Virus record (IMG/VR): IMGVR_UViG_3300036406_001093
Coordinates: 1 to 57,536 of that record
DNA length: 57,536 nucleotides
DNA from: a virus
Direction: 5' to 3' (one strand)
Shown: positions 56,026 through 57,536 of the stretch, piece by piece
Numbering within the stretch: position 1 is the stretch's first letter
Layout: each line of letters opens with the position of its first letter
The notes under the pieces: generated by a model
What the model was told of the DNA's origin: nothing
Databases searched by the model: none
What the model saw: the letters and a program-made list of their open reading frames with translations, nothing else
Made by a program: the position numbers and the translations under genes

Positions 56026-56232
56026 TCAGCCTTCCTTCGGTCGTACACCGGCCAGACGATCCTTGGCGAACTGGATCACCTCGGGCGTCCAGTGCTGGGC
56101 GGCCATGTCCTTCACGGCTTGCGGGGCATCGTCGGGGAGCGGGCGGGCGGGGTGGTAGTTGCGAGCCCACAGACTGCCGCCACGGTCCTCGATCACGCCG
56201 ATGGTCATGTTCTTTTGGAGGGTGACGTTCAT
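56026..56232 (-). CDS. Small hypothetical tail-region protein
   Basis: 68 residues starting MNVTLQKNMTIGVIEDRGGS, then YHPARPLPDDAPQAVKDMAA and a C-terminal helix. Overlaps both neighbours. Perhaps a tail chaperone or connector; no recognised family. Confidence 0.6.
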   Translation of the reverse strand: MNVTLQKNMTIGVIEDRGGSLWARNYHPARPLPDDAPQAVKDMAAQHWTPEVIQFAKDRLAGVRPKEG

Positions 56233-56753
56233 CCAAACCTCGCGTCGTCTGTGAGGTAGGTCAGCGTGAACGTGGCTTGGCCGGGGTCAAACTCGCCGCG
56301 TGATTCGATGCTGATGGTGTCAGCGTACAGACCCAGAGCAAACACCCAGCCAATCGTTCCTTGTTCGTAGTGAACCAGCGGAGCAGTAAAAACCGACGAG
56401 TCCGTCGATAGGTTGGCGTCGTTGTATTCGGACAACGAGAACGGCAAGCCAGTTAGGGAAAACGGGAGTCGTTCGCCAGCCTCGATCTTCGTCATAAGGG
56501 AACACCGAACAAGCAAGGTCACCGCACGACCAGCACGAGTCCAGTACCCCTCGACCTCGCCAACCGCGCCGTCGACGTTATTGGACACGGCGGGAGTCCA
56601 CACCCCGCTGAAATGCGTGTCGCCCTTCAGCATCAGCAGCCCATCGCTGCCGACCGCGAGGGTGTTGCCCGCGTCTTTGCTTGGCTCCGACGGGCCGGGT
56701 GGTCCCTTGAGGGACTGCCACCCGGACCCGTCATAGATGTAGGCGTCCTTCAC
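56229..56753 (-). CDS. Fibre/tail-tip protein with short collagen-like stem
   Basis: 174 residues starting MKDAYIYDGSGWQSLKGPPG and then a Gly-Pro-type run; the rest is beta-rich, with LKGDTHFSGVWTPAVSNNVD and FALGLYADTISIESRGEF. The DAYIYDGSGW opening is shared in style with the neighbouring collagen-like protein (VSIFDGTSWVSI). Probably a secondary fibre or its trimerisation head. Confidence 0.65.
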   Translation of the reverse strand: MKDAYIYDGSGWQSLKGPPGPSEPSKDAGNTLAVGSDGLLMLKGDTHFSGVWTPAVSNNVDGAVGEVEGYWTRAGRAVTLLVRCSLMTKIEAGERLPFSLTGLPFSLSEYNDANLSTDSSVFTAPLVHYEQGTIGWVFALGLYADTISIESRGEFDPGQATFTLTYLTDDARFG

Positions 56754-56757
56754 CGGG

Positions 56758-57432
56758 TCACTCCGTCTCGATCCAGAAGTCCCCGATGGCAGCCGTGGCG
56801 GGCTGGGTCGGGCCCTTGGTCACGTTCACCGAACGGCCATCGGCACCGTCGGCACCAGTTGCACCATCGGCTCCAGCCGCTCCGTCCGAGCCCTTCTTGG
56901 CGATCAGTTTCAGGTCGCCGGGTCCGATCAGGGCCGCCTTGGTCAGGCCGGAGACGATGTAGGTCTCGCCGCCGAACGTGACCACATCGTTGTTCTCGTA
57001 CTCGGCCCCGGCGTCGTACTCGCCCTTGTAGGTCAGGCCGACGCCGTCCTTGCCAGCGGCACCATCGGCACCCGGGGCACCAGCGGCACCGTCCTGACCC
57101 GGAGTCCCGTCAGCACCGGGGGCACCATCGGAGCCCTTGGGGCCACGGATGCCGCCGACGTTGACCCAGCCGCCCGGTTCGGTGACGCCGTCGAACACCA
57201 GACCGTCGCCGGGAGCGATGTCGAACGGGGCGTCCGCTTCCATCCCGGCCGGGATCGGGTCGGGTACGAGCCACATATCACCGACCGTCGGGCTGGCGTC
57301 GGGAGGGTACTGCGCGGCCGGTCCCTTGATGGAAACGCCCGAGCCATCCTTGCCGTCCACGCCGTCCTTGCCAGCGGGGCCGACGATGGAGACCCACGAA
57401 GTGCCGTCGAAGATGCTGACGTTCTTAGCCAT
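56758..57432 (-). CDS. Collagen-like tail-fibre protein
   Basis: 224 residues. Starts MAKNVSIFDGTSWVSIVGPA, then collagen-like Gly-X-Y runs (GKDGVDGKDGSG; later GPKGSDGAPGADGTPGQDGA and GAAGADGATGADGADGRS), ending QPATAAIGDFWIETE. Phage collagen-like stems form trimeric fibres. The C-terminal pattern VNVTKGPTQPATAAIGDFWI matches the end of the partial gene at the window edge, so the fibre genes are related by duplication. Confidence 0.75.
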   Translation of the reverse strand: MAKNVSIFDGTSWVSIVGPAGKDGVDGKDGSGVSIKGPAAQYPPDASPTVGDMWLVPDPIPAGMEADAPFDIAPGDGLVFDGVTEPGGWVNVGGIRGPKGSDGAPGADGTPGQDGAAGAPGADGAAGKDGVGLTYKGEYDAGAEYENNDVVTFGGETYIVSGLTKAALIGPGDLKLIAKKGSDGAAGADGATGADGADGRSVNVTKGPTQPATAAIGDFWIETE

Positions 57433-57443
57433 CGCTTGTTACC

Positions 57444-57536
57444 TCAAGGGGTGTTGCTGATCCATACGTCTCCAGCCTTTGCCGTCGCGGGCTGGGTGTT
57501 CTGCACGTTGACTGCGACCGACTCACCGGGGTCGCC
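57444..57536 (-). CDS. C-terminal fragment of a collagen-like fibre gene
   Basis: 30 residues, 5'-truncated by the window edge: GDPGESVAVNVQNTQPATAK then AGDVWISNTP. GDPGE is a collagen-like Gly-X-Y end. The ending is homologous in pattern to the 224-residue fibre protein downstream. It may be the C-terminus of the gene cut at the other edge of the window. Confidence 0.65.
   Translation of the reverse strand, partial: GDPGESVAVNVQNTQPATAKAGDVWISNTP

Overview
The window reads as a nearly complete, GC-rich (visibly well above 60% GC) temperate bacteriophage genome of short-tailed (podovirus-like) design. It encodes a large terminase, a 702-residue portal, a scaffold and major capsid protein, an adaptor-like protein, a nozzle-like tail protein, tail-fibre proteins and three very large (985-1251 aa) probable internal or ejection proteins. 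I see no sheath, tail tube or tape-measure gene. A tyrosine integrase lies beside a tRNA-Pro(CGG) 3' fragment that looks like attP, so the phage should integrate into a host tRNA gene. A phage protein ending in a PEP-CTERM-like sorting signal suggests a Gram-negative host with exosortase (for example Planctomycetota, Verrucomicrobiota or a proteobacterium). That host guess is inference only.

Layout. (1) 1-15.5 kb, mostly minus strand: tail-fibre genes, HNH nuclease, portal, terminase, virion proteins, capsid, scaffold, a secreted CAP-domain protein, small accessory genes and SSB. One lone plus-strand gene sits at 12.4-13.8 kb. (2) 15.6-17.6 kb: the PEP-CTERM-like gene (plus), a tiny ORF, an HNH/recombinase-domain fusion (minus) and a 440-bp control region with palindromes. 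(3) 17.65-27.6 kb, plus strand: an early-type operon of mostly unknown genes, ending in a DUF6744-like / MoxR AAA+ / metallopeptidase-VWA cassette and a serine recombinase. Its gene junctions carry a repeated element (CGGCTTGTAGTT) followed by strong hairpins. (4) 27.4-35.2 kb, minus strand: RecE-like exonuclease, Erf-like annealing protein, HTH protein, SF2 helicase, metallopeptidase-like membrane protein, HNH and two PD-(D/E)XK-type nucleases, a dNTP-hydrolase-like protein and a sigma-70-like factor. (5) 35.25-36.25 kb: attP-like tRNA fragment and integrase. (6) 36.6-57.5 kb, minus strand: giant virion proteins, a cysteine-rich repeat protein, nozzle-like and adaptor-like proteins and collagen-like fibre proteins.

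The minus-strand late genes run off both ends of the window in the same direction, with tail-fibre genes at both edges. This suggests the ends adjoin in a circular or permuted map and that the break falls inside a collagen-like repeat. Late transcription would then run from about 15 kb leftward through the join and down to 36.6 kb.

Regulation may rest on two short sequence families. One is CGGCTTGTAGTT plus hairpin in the early operon. The other is a CCATAA-centred motif 20-55 bp upstream of several mainly late genes, which could be a promoter element read by the phage sigma-like factor. I recognised no DNA polymerase, primase, endolysin or classical CI-type repressor. All family names come from motif recognition by eye, without any database search.
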